Source: an uncultured Bizionia sp. (GTDB lineage: Bacteria; Bacteroidota; Bacteroidia; Flavobacteriales; Flavobacteriaceae). Taken from it: a DNA stretch of 64,000 bases. How positions within the stretch are numbered: the first letter of the stretch is position 1; the number at the start of each line of letters is the position of its first letter. This document shows positions 18,166 to 25,554 of this stretch, in pieces. The stretch lies in contig CANMCF010000005.1 of NCBI GenBank assembly GCA_947496215.1, positions 162,041-226,040 of the forward strand. The letters are read 5' to 3'. The notes under the pieces are model-generated. The model made no database searches and was not told the DNA's origin. It saw nothing but the letters and a program-made list of their open reading frames with translations. The translations under genes were made by a program, and so were the position numbers.

Positions 18166-18864
18166 TTAAACATAAAGTTTTGCCAAATAATCGAAGTGCA
18201 CACCATCTATGACCTTTTCGCACTGCAACCCAACAGAGGTACACGCAATGGACAAGGTGTCAAAATCTAGATAAAGCCATTTCATAGCCTCTTCTTTTTC
18301 TCCTTTGTAGCTTAGGAAATAATCGAGTTCCCCATAATAATTGGAATTGGCATCGTGCCAAAGACCACCATCCTCATCTTCATACATATATTTGATGTCA
18401 CTGGAATCTATTAAGATTTGTCCGTTGGGATTCAGCAGGTTTTTTAAATGATTCAAGTAAATGGGGGTTTCCTTTATGGTTTGGAATATTCCAGTGCCAT
18501 TCATCAATAGTAGAATGGTGTCGAAGGTCTCGGTTTCCTTCAAAAGCGGTTTCAATTCGGCTTTCTGGATGCCTCTTAGTTTGCAAACTTCGATGGCTCC
18601 CTTGGAGCTGTCAATGGCTTTGATTTTCAATCCTTTGTTTTGCAAATGTAAACTGTGGTTGCCAGCACCGGCCCCAACATCCAAAACCGATCCTTTGGAT
18701 AGTTTTAGTGCTTCCTGTTCCAATTCGGGCATTTCAGAATAAGGCCTGAACAAATATGACAATGGTAAGATGTCCTCTTCCGATATGCTGGTAGAAGTTA
18801 TTATGTCTTCAGTACGATTTCCATTTTGATGATCCAATAAGGCCTTTCCGAAGAGATCCTTCAT
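18166..18864 (-). CDS. Class I SAM-dependent methyltransferase
   Basis: This is a 232-residue cytoplasmic protein. Motif I is GSVLDVGAGAGNHSLHL, the SAM-binding glycine loop; KIKAIDSS is the acidic residue at the end of strand 2, and FDTILLLMNGTG is motif II. The small C-terminal lid ends DGVHFDYLAKLYV. The substrate is unknown. I chose the ATG at 18864 (MKDLFGKALLDHQNG); an upstream in-frame ATG at 18978 would run into the divergent YkgJ-type gene and adds a stretch unlike a methyltransferase N-terminus. Confidence 0.87.
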   Translation of the reverse strand: MKDLFGKALLDHQNGNRTEDIITSTSISEEDILPLSYLFRPYSEMPELEQEALKLSKGSVLDVGAGAGNHSLHLQNKGLKIKAIDSSKGAIEVCKLRGIQKAELKPLLKETETFDTILLLMNGTGIFQTIKETPIYLNHLKNLLNPNGQILIDSSDIKYMYEDEDGGLWHDANSNYYGELDYFLSYKGEKEEAMKWLYLDFDTLSIACTSVGLQCEKVIDGVHFDYLAKLYV

Positions 18865-18918
18865 AAAAAATATGTTTTCATTCTCCAATGGTAGGAGATA
18901 TAAGTTCCAAACTTTAAT

Positions 18919-18926
18919 TATTTTTG
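18919..18926 (+). promoter_or_regulatory. Candidate -7 box TATTTTTG before the YkgJ-type gene
   Basis: TATTTTTG fits TAnnTTTG and ends only four bases before the ATG at 18931, which would give a leaderless or nearly leaderless message. No TTG is found at the -33 spacing, so support is weak. Confidence 0.3.
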
Positions 18927-18930
18927 CGTT

Positions 18931-19425
18931 ATGCAAGATGAAATAGACAACCTGCCAAAGCTGGCCAAAGATAAGCATAAGGAAAACAAAACCTTTTTTA
19001 CCAAGCTAAAAAAAAAGCAGCCTAAACAATTGGATTATCTAATGCAGGAATTGCATGAGGAAGAGTTTGAAAGAACGGACTGTTTGAAATGTGCCAATTG
19101 TTGCAAGACGACCGGTCCTTTGTTCACCGATAAGGATGTTGAACGCATAGCCAAGCATTTTAAAATGAAAACCCAGCAATTCATAGATCAGTTCCTACGA
19201 GTGGACGAGGATAACGATTATGTGTTGAAAAGCGTACCCTGCACTTTTTTGGGAGCAGACAACTATTGCTCCATATACGATGTGAGACCAAAAGCTTGTA
19301 GGGAGTTCCCACATACGGATAGGAAGAAGTTTCAGCAAATATCCAATCTTACATTGAAGAATGTGGCAATTTGCCCTGCAGCATTCAACATTGTGGAAGC
19401 TATGAAGAAACGAATCAAGGTGTAA
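18931..19425 (+). CDS. YkgJ family cysteine-cluster protein
   Basis: This is a 164-residue protein with the YkgJ/UPF0153 cysteine pattern: CLKCANCCKTTG (three spaced cysteines plus a paired one), then SVPCTFLG, NYCSIYDVRPKACREFP, and a final AICPAAF. The cysteines probably bind zinc or an iron-sulfur cluster; the function is not established. An amphipathic basic helix (residues 8-40) comes first. It is divergent from the methyltransferase gene with 66 bases between starts. Confidence 0.88.
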   Translation: MQDEIDNLPKLAKDKHKENKTFFTKLKKKQPKQLDYLMQELHEEEFERTDCLKCANCCKTTGPLFTDKDVERIAKHFKMKTQQFIDQFLRVDEDNDYVLKSVPCTFLGADNYCSIYDVRPKACREFPHTDRKKFQQISNLTLKNVAICPAAFNIVEAMKKRIKV

Positions 19426-19443
19426 CCTTTAGATTTCCGATTC

Positions 19444-19470
19444 TTGTTTTTTCCTATTTCATTATCTTTA
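19444..19470 (+). promoter_or_regulatory. Candidate promoter for the sterol-desaturase-like gene
   Basis: TTG at 19444-19446 and TATCTTTA at 19463-19470, with 16 bases between, resemble the Bacteroidota TTG / TAnnTTTG pair apart from the last base. The TTG start at 19487 lies 17 bases further on. Confidence 0.4.
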
Positions 19471-19486
19471 CAAGAAAACACAAGCC

Positions 19487-20317
19487 TTGGAATCTATCTT
19501 AAACTATTTTGAAAACATACCATCACATCATAGAAGCATTATTCTAGTTGGAGGGATCACCCTGTTTTGGTTGTTGGAAGGAATAATGCCGTTGTTCAGG
19601 TTTAATTATAAGAAATGGAAACATGCAATCCCTAACATCTTCTTTACCATGACTACGGTAATCATAAACTTTTCATTGGCTTTTTTGTTGCTCGAGACAT
19701 CGGATTGGGTTACAGTCAATGACTTTGGGATCATAAATTGGTTGCCGGAAATGCCATTGTGGTTGTATGTTGTCTTGGGAGTTTTGCTATTGGATTTCAT
19801 AGGGGCCTATTTGGCACATTACATAGAACATAAGGTGAGTCTTCTATGGAGGGTGCATTTGGTACATCATTCGGATCATAAGATTGACACTACCACGGGA
19901 AATAGACACCATCCCTTGGAAAGCATTATCCGTTTTGTGTTTACGTTGGTTGGTGTTTTTATAATTGGCGCACCAATGGGGATCATCATGTTGTATCAAT
20001 CATTGTCCATTGTCTTTACCCAATTCACACACGCCAACATCAAACTACCAAAGAAAATGGATAACATCATTGGGTTCATTTTTATTTCACCAGATATACA
20101 CAAGGTGCATCATCATAACATGTTGCCTTATACAGATTCCAACTACGGAAACATATTTTCCATATGGGATCGTTTGTTTGGAACATTTATGATGTTGGAT
20201 ACCGAAAAAATAGTCTACGGGGTAGATACCTTCCCAAACGAGTCTGAAAATAGTAGCTTGAAGCATTTGCTGCTAAAACAACCCTTCTACAAAAAAAGGA
20301 ATCCGACCATAAAATAG
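19487..20317 (+). CDS. Sterol desaturase / fatty acid hydroxylase family protein
   Basis: This is a 276-residue integral membrane di-iron enzyme with four or more membrane segments. The histidine clusters are complete: H111-x3-H115 (AHYIEHK), H124-x2-HH128 (HLVHHSD), H141-H142 region (NRHHPLE), and H205-x2-HH209 (HKVHHHN). These ligate the two irons that hydroxylate or desaturate a lipid chain or sterol ring at the membrane; the substrate is unknown. The TTG start is followed by a normal soluble lead and the first segment. The last 74 coding bases are duplicated downstream at 21627-21700, on the far side of the next gene. Confidence 0.9.
   Translation: MESILNYFENIPSHHRSIILVGGITLFWLLEGIMPLFRFNYKKWKHAIPNIFFTMTTVIINFSLAFLLLETSDWVTVNDFGIINWLPEMPLWLYVVLGVLLLDFIGAYLAHYIEHKVSLLWRVHLVHHSDHKIDTTTGNRHHPLESIIRFVFTLVGVFIIGAPMGIIMLYQSLSIVFTQFTHANIKLPKKMDNIIGFIFISPDIHKVHHHNMLPYTDSNYGNIFSIWDRLFGTFMMLDTEKIVYGVDTFPNESENSSLKHLLLKQPFYKKRNPTIK
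20234..20307 (+). repeat. 74-base direct repeat, copy 1 (3' end of the desaturase-like gene)
   Basis: This segment, the last part of the desaturase-like coding region, matches 21627-21700 at 71 of 74 positions by direct reading. The three differences are all transitions (G/A, C/T, G/A). The two copies enclose the unassigned gene at 20390-21619. Confidence 0.95.
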
Positions 20318-20389
20318 AGTCAATTATAAAGTTCAATGTAAGATTATTTGCTACATTTACGCTTTTTTACAATTGACAGATCGACTTCT

Positions 20390-21619
20390 ATGAAAATCAT
20401 TATGTTACTTTTTGTATTGCTAACCTGCAATATTTATGCTCAAAATAATTATATATCGGGAACTATAGTTACAAACAATGATAAGACTTTAAAGGGGGAA
20501 ATCAATTATCAAGATTGGTTGATAACACCTGAAGTTATAAAATTTAAAAGTGGAGAATCAATAAAAAAGTTTGATGTGTCAGAAATCAAATCTTTTGAAG
20601 TGGAGGGAGATAAATTTATCAGTAAAAAGGTGAAATTAGATGTTACGGAGCAAAAGTTAGGTAGAATGAAGAAAGGTGATAAACCCCTATTTGTAGATAA
20701 AATAGTTTTTCTAAATGTATTGGTAGAAGGCGCTATTAATCTATACGAATTCTACGATTCTAGACTCCATTTTTTTGTTGAAAAAGAAGGTGATTTCATT
20801 GAGTTGATAAATAGAAAGTATATAGGTGAAGACAACAACGACTTAATAACCTATAAGAAGTATTTGGGACAATTGAGTTTTTTGCTAAATGAATGTACTT
20901 CAGTAAAAGTCAAAGGAAACCTAAGCTATGAAAGAAAAGAATTTTCAAAATTAATTAATGAGTATAATTTATGTGTCTCTCCAAATAAGCAAGAAGAGGA
21001 TTTATATGTTAAGAGTGTAGATAAAAAAAGAAATCATTTTTATGCAACAGGAGGTCTTTTATTCACAAATTTTTCTATAGATAGTGAAAACATTTTATTG
21101 AAATATTTTGATGGAGGATCAATATCTTCTGTAGGTTTTGGAGGCGCTTATGAAATTACCTTATCTAAAAATTTGGAAAGATTGACTTTGTACAATGAGT
21201 TGGTTTATAGTAGTTATAGTGAATCTTTTAATAACGCAACCCAGGCTACAGTTCATATACTATACGATCCCTTAAAGATTGAATATTCCTCCATTGGTTT
21301 TTTTTCCATTTTTAGATATAAATTTATTAAGGGGAACAGTAAAGTGAATCCTTTTTTTAATGTGGGAGTTGGTTATAATTTTGTTGTTTCTCATAATGCT
21401 TCTGTAACGCGGACTAATACGTTTAATTCAACAGAGCAAGTTTTACCAATTGATTTGTTTAACAAAAAGTATTTGAGCCTTCCAATGGGAATAGGTGTAA
21501 TTTATGATAAGTTTTCGTTAGAATTGAGGTATATTTTATCCAATCAAGTATTAAATGTTTTCACAAATGAAAACAAAGTGTCGAGTATTGGTTTAATGTT
21601 AGGTTACAAGTTGAATTGA
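20390..21619 (+). CDS. Secreted protein of unknown function with C-terminal barrel-like region
   Basis: I cannot assign this 409-residue protein to a family. It has a signal peptide (MKIIMLLFVLLTCNIYAQ), a region of about 170 residues beginning NNYISGTIVTNNDKTLKGEI, which resembles small flavobacterial domains describing a beta-rich fold, and a second half with alternating strands (FYATGGLLFTNFSID, FFNVGVGYNFVVS, SSIGLMLGYKLN) like an outer-membrane beta-barrel of the porin or OmpW size. The ATG at 20390 puts the signal peptide at the N-terminus. Two 60-base lines counted by eye gave about 28 to 30% GC against 37 to 40% in the upstream gene, and direct repeats flank it, so it may be acquired. 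Confidence 0.72.
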   Translation: MKIIMLLFVLLTCNIYAQNNYISGTIVTNNDKTLKGEINYQDWLITPEVIKFKSGESIKKFDVSEIKSFEVEGDKFISKKVKLDVTEQKLGRMKKGDKPLFVDKIVFLNVLVEGAINLYEFYDSRLHFFVEKEGDFIELINRKYIGEDNNDLITYKKYLGQLSFLLNECTSVKVKGNLSYERKEFSKLINEYNLCVSPNKQEEDLYVKSVDKKRNHFYATGGLLFTNFSIDSENILLKYFDGGSISSVGFGGAYEITLSKNLERLTLYNELVYSSYSESFNNATQATVHILYDPLKIEYSSIGFFSIFRYKFIKGNSKVNPFFNVGVGYNFVVSHNASVTRTNTFNSTEQVLPIDLFNKKYLSLPMGIGVIYDKFSLELRYILSNQVLNVFTNENKVSSIGLMLGYKLN

Positions 21620-21626
21620 TTTTTAG

Positions 21627-21700
21627 CCAAACGAGTCTGAAAATAGTAACTTGAAGCATTTGCTGTTAAAACAACCCTTCTACAAAAAAAGAAATCCGAC
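21627..21700 (+). repeat. 74-base direct repeat, copy 2
   Basis: This is the second copy of the desaturase-like gene's 3' end (see 20234-20307), with 71 of 74 bases identical. Confidence 0.95.
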
Positions 21701-21719
21701 AAATGAATGTTTGAATTAA
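21627..21719 (+). pseudogene. Detached 3' fragment of the sterol-desaturase-like gene
   Basis: Read in frame, the fragment encodes PNESENSNLKHLLLKQPF and continues to KRNPTNECLN and a TAA at 21717-21719. It is the same peptide as the end of the 19487-20317 product except for one serine-to-asparagine change and a different tail. Two of the three base changes are silent, which suggests that this copy evolved as coding sequence. A stop (TAG at 21624-21626) lies immediately upstream, so it cannot be expressed as part of a larger protein here. Confidence 0.8.
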
Positions 21720-21954
21720 TTTGTTGATTGTTAATGTTTTATGTTTGAAATGATCTAAAAACAAGCGATGAGTCATTCATTTCCAAGAACAAAACAGTTA
21801 GTTGTCAATGAAAATAGTGTTTCAGCGAGTTTTTTATAATATCTAGTGAATACCTTTTAAATTGTGCCCTGATAACATAGGTATACCATACTTTTGAAGC
21901 TTTTTACGATTAGTTGATTTTTAGCAATACAAACTAATTTATAAATTTTACGTT
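21720..21954. other. AT-rich spacer with no recognised gene
   Basis: This is 235 bases between the gene fragment and the next signal-peptide gene. I see no tRNA, no terminator with a good stem, and no open frame of useful length. It probably carries the promoter of the 21955 gene, but no clear TAnnTTTG box was found. Confidence 0.5.
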
Positions 21955-22857
21955 ATGAGCTCCCACAAAACATTATACTTATTTCTATGCTCAATCCTGT
22001 TGAGCTTTAATTCATATTCGCAAGAACCGGCTACTCTCATAGAAAAGAATATTATGAGAACTAGTTTGTTGCAAACGCTTAATGAAGCAAAAGACACGCT
22101 TACACTTAAGAATGAAAGCGACATTTTAAGGGTTACTTTCATCAATCATAAAAATGATAGAGAAACCGTAGTGGACATTATGTCCAAAGAGGTTAAGATT
22201 CCGTTGTATCATTTCGAGGTAGGTAGGTTCACCATATCCACTTACATAGACAACGACATTGTCCTTTTGGGAATGACCAGGGTGTCCAATATTCGCACGC
22301 CAAAAGATGCCACTGTAGATTTGGAGGAAAGCATACTTAGGTCAAGTTTGTCGGAAGAGGAACAAGTATATAGAAACCTCAAGCCATTGAAACCAAATGC
22401 CGGGGCAGTGGCCAAGTCGAATCCTGAAAAAACGAGGAAAGCTAAACCCAAGGCGTTGGATGCCAAGATGAATGTTCGAGAGTCCAGAATAGCCGAGTTG
22501 GAAAGAAAGAGAAAAGAAAAGTTGAAAAAACGTAAAGCCATCATCGAAAGAAAGATTAGAGCTAGGAAGTCTAAGAAAATTAAAAATGAAAAAACCAAAG
22601 AAGGCTTGTTGGCACTATCAACAAAAAAAGAGGTAACAGAAAAAGAGGATATAATTGCTGAGGCCTCAGACACCAAGGAAGTAATTGACAATGATAAGAG
22701 AACTGGAAGATTGGCTTCAGGTAAACGTAGGGAAATAGAACAAGAAAAGGTAAGCTATAACATTTCTGTTGCTAGAGATGAAACAGTGATGATTCAAACT
22801 AGAGAGGAATACAGAAAGAATCATTTAAGACCCAATGGCAAAAAATATGATGACTAA
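21955..22857 (+). CDS. Secreted lysine/arginine-rich coiled-coil protein, function unknown
   Basis: This is a 300-residue protein that I do not recognise. It has a signal peptide (LFLCSILLSFNSYSQ), then about 100 residues that look like a small beta domain (ILRVTFINHKNDRETVVDIM, FTISTYIDNDIVLLGM) resembling a flavobacterial T9SS-sorting-domain-like fold but lacking the full motif. A strongly basic segment follows (about residues 160-220; RESRIAELERKRKEKLKKRK) predicted to form a coiled coil. The last 80 residues are charged and probably disordered. Its stop overlaps the stop of the opposing NamZ-like gene by four bases. Confidence 0.7.
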   Translation: MSSHKTLYLFLCSILLSFNSYSQEPATLIEKNIMRTSLLQTLNEAKDTLTLKNESDILRVTFINHKNDRETVVDIMSKEVKIPLYHFEVGRFTISTYIDNDIVLLGMTRVSNIRTPKDATVDLEESILRSSLSEEEQVYRNLKPLKPNAGAVAKSNPEKTRKAKPKALDAKMNVRESRIAELERKRKEKLKKRKAIIERKIRARKSKKIKNEKTKEGLLALSTKKEVTEKEDIIAEASDTKEVIDNDKRTGRLASGKRREIEQEKVSYNISVARDETVMIQTREEYRKNHLRPNGKKYDD

Positions 22858-24155
22858 TCATATAGCAAATAAGAAGCTCTAGTTCTTTTGAAATTATCCA
22901 AGCCACTTTTCCAAGTGGCTTTTATTTGTGCTTCGGTAAAGCCATCTTCAATTTGTTTTTGTAGTTTTTCGGTTCCAGCCAGTTTAGTGAAGAATCCATT
23001 GGAATTAAAGAATGTACCTTTGTCCTTGGTCGTGTTGTATGCATTTATCAAATAGCTCAAATTCAATCCATTAAAAGGAGAGGCGTCAGTAAGATCGTAA
23101 CCATTGCAAACCTTGTTTTCGTGTTTTGGGTATTTGGCACCATGATTGGGTTGAGGTGTAAAACTATAATTTGTAGTAGGTAAAAAAGGAGAGCCGTAAA
23201 CTTGAAACTGCATAGAAGTACCACGGCCTATGCTAATAGAGGTGCCTTCGAAAAAACACAAACTAGGGTATAGATTAATGGAAATGTCGTTAGGTAGGTT
23301 CGGAGAAGGTTTTACGGGAAGGCTATAAGTCATCTCATGCGAATAATTTTTCATGGGAATAACCGTAATGTCACATTTCGCATTGTTGGACAGCCATCCT
23401 TCACCATTTATCATTTGTGCATATTCTCCAATCGTCATAGCGTGGACCACGGGAATAGGGTGCATTCCCACAAAACTCTTATGGGCAGATTCTAGAATGG
23501 GGCCATCTATATAATGTCCATTGGGGTTGGGCCTATCCAGAATGAGCAAAGGTACATTGTTTTCAGCACAGGCCTCCATTACATAATGCAAGGAAGAAAT
23601 GTAGGTGTAAAAACGTGCGCCTACATCCTGGATGTCGAAAACAACAAGATCCAAGTCCTGTAATTGAGCCTTGGAAGGCTTTTTGTTCTTCCCATATAAG
23701 GATACTATTGGTAAGCTCGTTTTGGTGTCCAAGCCATCTTTCACCACTTCTCCAGCATCTGCATTGCCACGAAAACCATGTTCGGGAGCAAAAACCTTTT
23801 TAACTTCAATACCACCATAATCATGTAGATAATCCACCAGATGATGGGATACCATTTTGCTTCCCATCGTACTCGCATTTATTTCCACTCTTTGCAAAAC
23901 GGATAAGACAGAGGTCTGGTTTGCAACTATGCCAATGTGTTTGCCCTTTAGTAGAGGTATGTAAAGCCCTATTTGGTCTGCTCCTACAACAATGGGCTTG
24001 TCATCTGTAGTAACTTGATTTGTAACAGTGCCTTCCGTTTTGGAGTCGTCAATGCCAGACTTTGTGTTTTCGACTTCCGATCCAGTGGTACTTCTACAAG
24101 AAATTCCTAAAAAGATAAATAATAAAACTGTATTTTTGAACAAAGTTAATCGCAT
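22854..24155 (-). CDS. Exo-beta-N-acetylmuramidase NamZ-like (DUF1343) lipoprotein
   Basis: This is a 433-residue DUF1343 protein. The start MRLTLFKNTVLLFIFLGISC has a lipobox with C20, so it is anchored in the envelope. Family marks include HIGIVANQTSVL, EHGFRGNADAGE, VVFDIQDVGARFYTYISSLH and LDRPNPNGHYIDGP, then FFEGTSISIGRGT. Known members remove N-acetylmuramic acid from the non-reducing end of peptidoglycan fragments; the match to DUF1343 is clear, and that this copy has the activity is inferred. It is divergent from the permease gene with only nine bases between start codons. Confidence 0.88.
   Translation of the reverse strand: MRLTLFKNTVLLFIFLGISCRSTTGSEVENTKSGIDDSKTEGTVTNQVTTDDKPIVVGADQIGLYIPLLKGKHIGIVANQTSVLSVLQRVEINASTMGSKMVSHHLVDYLHDYGGIEVKKVFAPEHGFRGNADAGEVVKDGLDTKTSLPIVSLYGKNKKPSKAQLQDLDLVVFDIQDVGARFYTYISSLHYVMEACAENNVPLLILDRPNPNGHYIDGPILESAHKSFVGMHPIPVVHAMTIGEYAQMINGEGWLSNNAKCDITVIPMKNYSHEMTYSLPVKPSPNLPNDISINLYPSLCFFEGTSISIGRGTSMQFQVYGSPFLPTTNYSFTPQPNHGAKYPKHENKVCNGYDLTDASPFNGLNLSYLINAYNTTKDKGTFFNSNGFFTKLAGTEKLQKQIEDGFTEAQIKATWKSGLDNFKRTRASYLLYD
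24131..24138 (+). promoter_or_regulatory. Candidate -7 box TATTTTTG for the permease gene, inside namZ-like gene
   Basis: TATTTTTG fits TAnnTTTG and ends 26 bases before the TTG start at 24165. It lies within the first codons of the opposing gene, as the nine-base divergent gap leaves no other room. No good TTG is present at -33. Confidence 0.35.
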
Positions 24156-24164
24156 ACTTATAAA

Positions 24165-25400
24165 TTGAATTTCGAATATTTTATAGCTAAACGCATTATT
24201 GACAGTAAAGCGTATAAAAGTAGCATTTCAGCACCAATAATAAAAATTGGAGTTGCAGCAATTGCAATTGGTATTGTCGTAATGATGATTGCAATTGCAA
24301 CAGGTATCGGTTTACAACAAAAAATAAGAGACAAGGTGGTGGCCTTCAATGGGCACTCCACCATTTCCAAATACGATGCCAACAATACACAGGAAAGTCA
24401 AAACCCGATTTCCACGAATCAAGAGTTCTATCCCAAGTTCAATGATGTAGCAGGCGTAAGGCACATTCAGGCAGTAGCTACCAAATTTGGGATTATTAGA
24501 AAGTTGGATGATTTTGAATACGTAGGAGTAAAAGGTGTTGGAGCAGACTATGATTGGAAGTATTTCAAAACGTTCCTTATAGAAGGTGTGCTGCCAGATT
24601 ATACGAAATCAAGAAACGAAGACGTCTTGATTTCAGAATATTTGGCAAACCGTTTAAACATCAAGGTGAGTGATACGTTGAACACCTATTTTACAAAAGC
24701 GGACATAAACAAGTTGCCTAGTATAATCAGCTACAAAGTCGTTGGGATCTACAATTCAGGATTTAAGGAATTCGATGAACAATATATGATTGGAGACATA
24801 AGGCACATACAGCGCCTCAACAAATGGAAGAAAGATGAGGTAGGTAACTTCGAAGTGTTCATAGAAGATTACAATGAATTGGAAAACCTAGGTGAAGAAA
24901 TTTTCAAGGCTATACCATCAGAACTAAATTCCATAACGGTAGTCCGAAAATTTCCCCTCGTCTTCGAGTGGATAGGCATTTTCGATAAAAACATATATGG
25001 GATCATAGGCATAATGATTCTGGTGGCTGGAATAAATATGATTACGGCATTGTTGGTATTGATATTGGAACGAACACAAATGATAGGGATATTGAAAGCA
25101 TTGGGAACCAGTAATTTCGGAATACGCAAGATATTCATCTACAATGCCACCTATTTGATAATCTTAGGATTGTTTTGGGGGAATCTTATAGGCTTGGGGT
25201 TGCTTTTCATACAAAAGTACTTCAATCTTTTTCCGTTAAACCCAGAGACTTATTACGTGTCTACGGTTCCGGTATATATAAACATCGGGTACATTCTGTC
25301 GCTAAATGTCGGGACGTTCGTACTATGTTTGTTAATGTTGTTAATCCCATCTTATATCATAACACGCATTTCACCAGTAAAAGCAATACGATTCGAATAG
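24165..25400 (+). CDS. ABC transporter permease, FtsX/LolC-LolE-like
   Basis: This is a 411-residue permease with one N-terminal membrane segment (about 24-48, VAAIAIGIVVMMIAIATGIG), a large periplasmic MacB-PCD-like domain (about 50-265), and three C-terminal segments of the FtsX domain (GIIGIMILVAGINMITALLV, NATYLIILGLFWGNLIGLGL, and the last one before RISPVKAIRFE). This is the topology of LolC/LolE, which release lipoproteins from the inner membrane; a general FtsX-type exporter cannot be excluded. No ATPase gene is adjacent. TTG at 24165 is the start; it gives the normal FEYFIAKRI lead of the family. Confidence 0.88.
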   Translation: MNFEYFIAKRIIDSKAYKSSISAPIIKIGVAAIAIGIVVMMIAIATGIGLQQKIRDKVVAFNGHSTISKYDANNTQESQNPISTNQEFYPKFNDVAGVRHIQAVATKFGIIRKLDDFEYVGVKGVGADYDWKYFKTFLIEGVLPDYTKSRNEDVLISEYLANRLNIKVSDTLNTYFTKADINKLPSIISYKVVGIYNSGFKEFDEQYMIGDIRHIQRLNKWKKDEVGNFEVFIEDYNELENLGEEIFKAIPSELNSITVVRKFPLVFEWIGIFDKNIYGIIGIMILVAGINMITALLVLILERTQMIGILKALGTSNFGIRKIFIYNATYLIILGLFWGNLIGLGLLFIQKYFNLFPLNPETYYVSTVPVYINIGYILSLNVGTFVLCLLMLLIPSYIITRISPVKAIRFE

Positions 25401-25408
25401 TATTTGGG

Positions 25409-25486
25409 TGTTACCACAAGGGTCGGGCTTTTCACTATATCTTTTGCCAAGAAAAGCAAAAGGATGCCGTTACAATCCCTAACACG
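25409..25486. repeat. Structured intergenic element, dispersed-repeat-like
   Basis: The ends GTGTTA (25409-25414) and TAACAC (25481-25486) are complementary. A hairpin CTTTTGC/GCAAAAG (25442-25448 with 25457-25463) sits inside, and GGGTCGGGCTTTTCAC and ATGCCGTTACAATCCC flank it. From memory, sequences with GGGTCGGGCTTTC and CAATCCCTAAC recur between genes in many flavobacterial genomes. The structure is seen directly; the family relation is recollection. Confidence 0.65.
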
Positions 25487-25528
25487 AGAAAAAGCCGATA
25501 TTTAACTTTTTAACCTATAAGATTTAAC

Positions 25529-25536
25529 TATTTTTG
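25529..25536 (+). promoter_or_regulatory. Candidate -7 box TATTTTTG before the cystathionine beta-synthase-like gene
   Basis: TATTTTTG fits TAnnTTTG; it ends 18 bases before the ATG at 25555. The -33 position is only TTT/TTA. Confidence 0.4.
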
Positions 25537-25554
25537 CATCAGTAAAATAACAAA

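Noticed and set aside
18865..18978. Longer N-terminus for the methyltransferase
   Set aside because: It would overlap the divergent YkgJ-type gene start, and the added residues do not look like a methyltransferase.
20348..20389. TTG start for the unassigned secreted gene
   Set aside because: It would put 14 residues ahead of a clean signal peptide; the ATG at 20390 is simpler.
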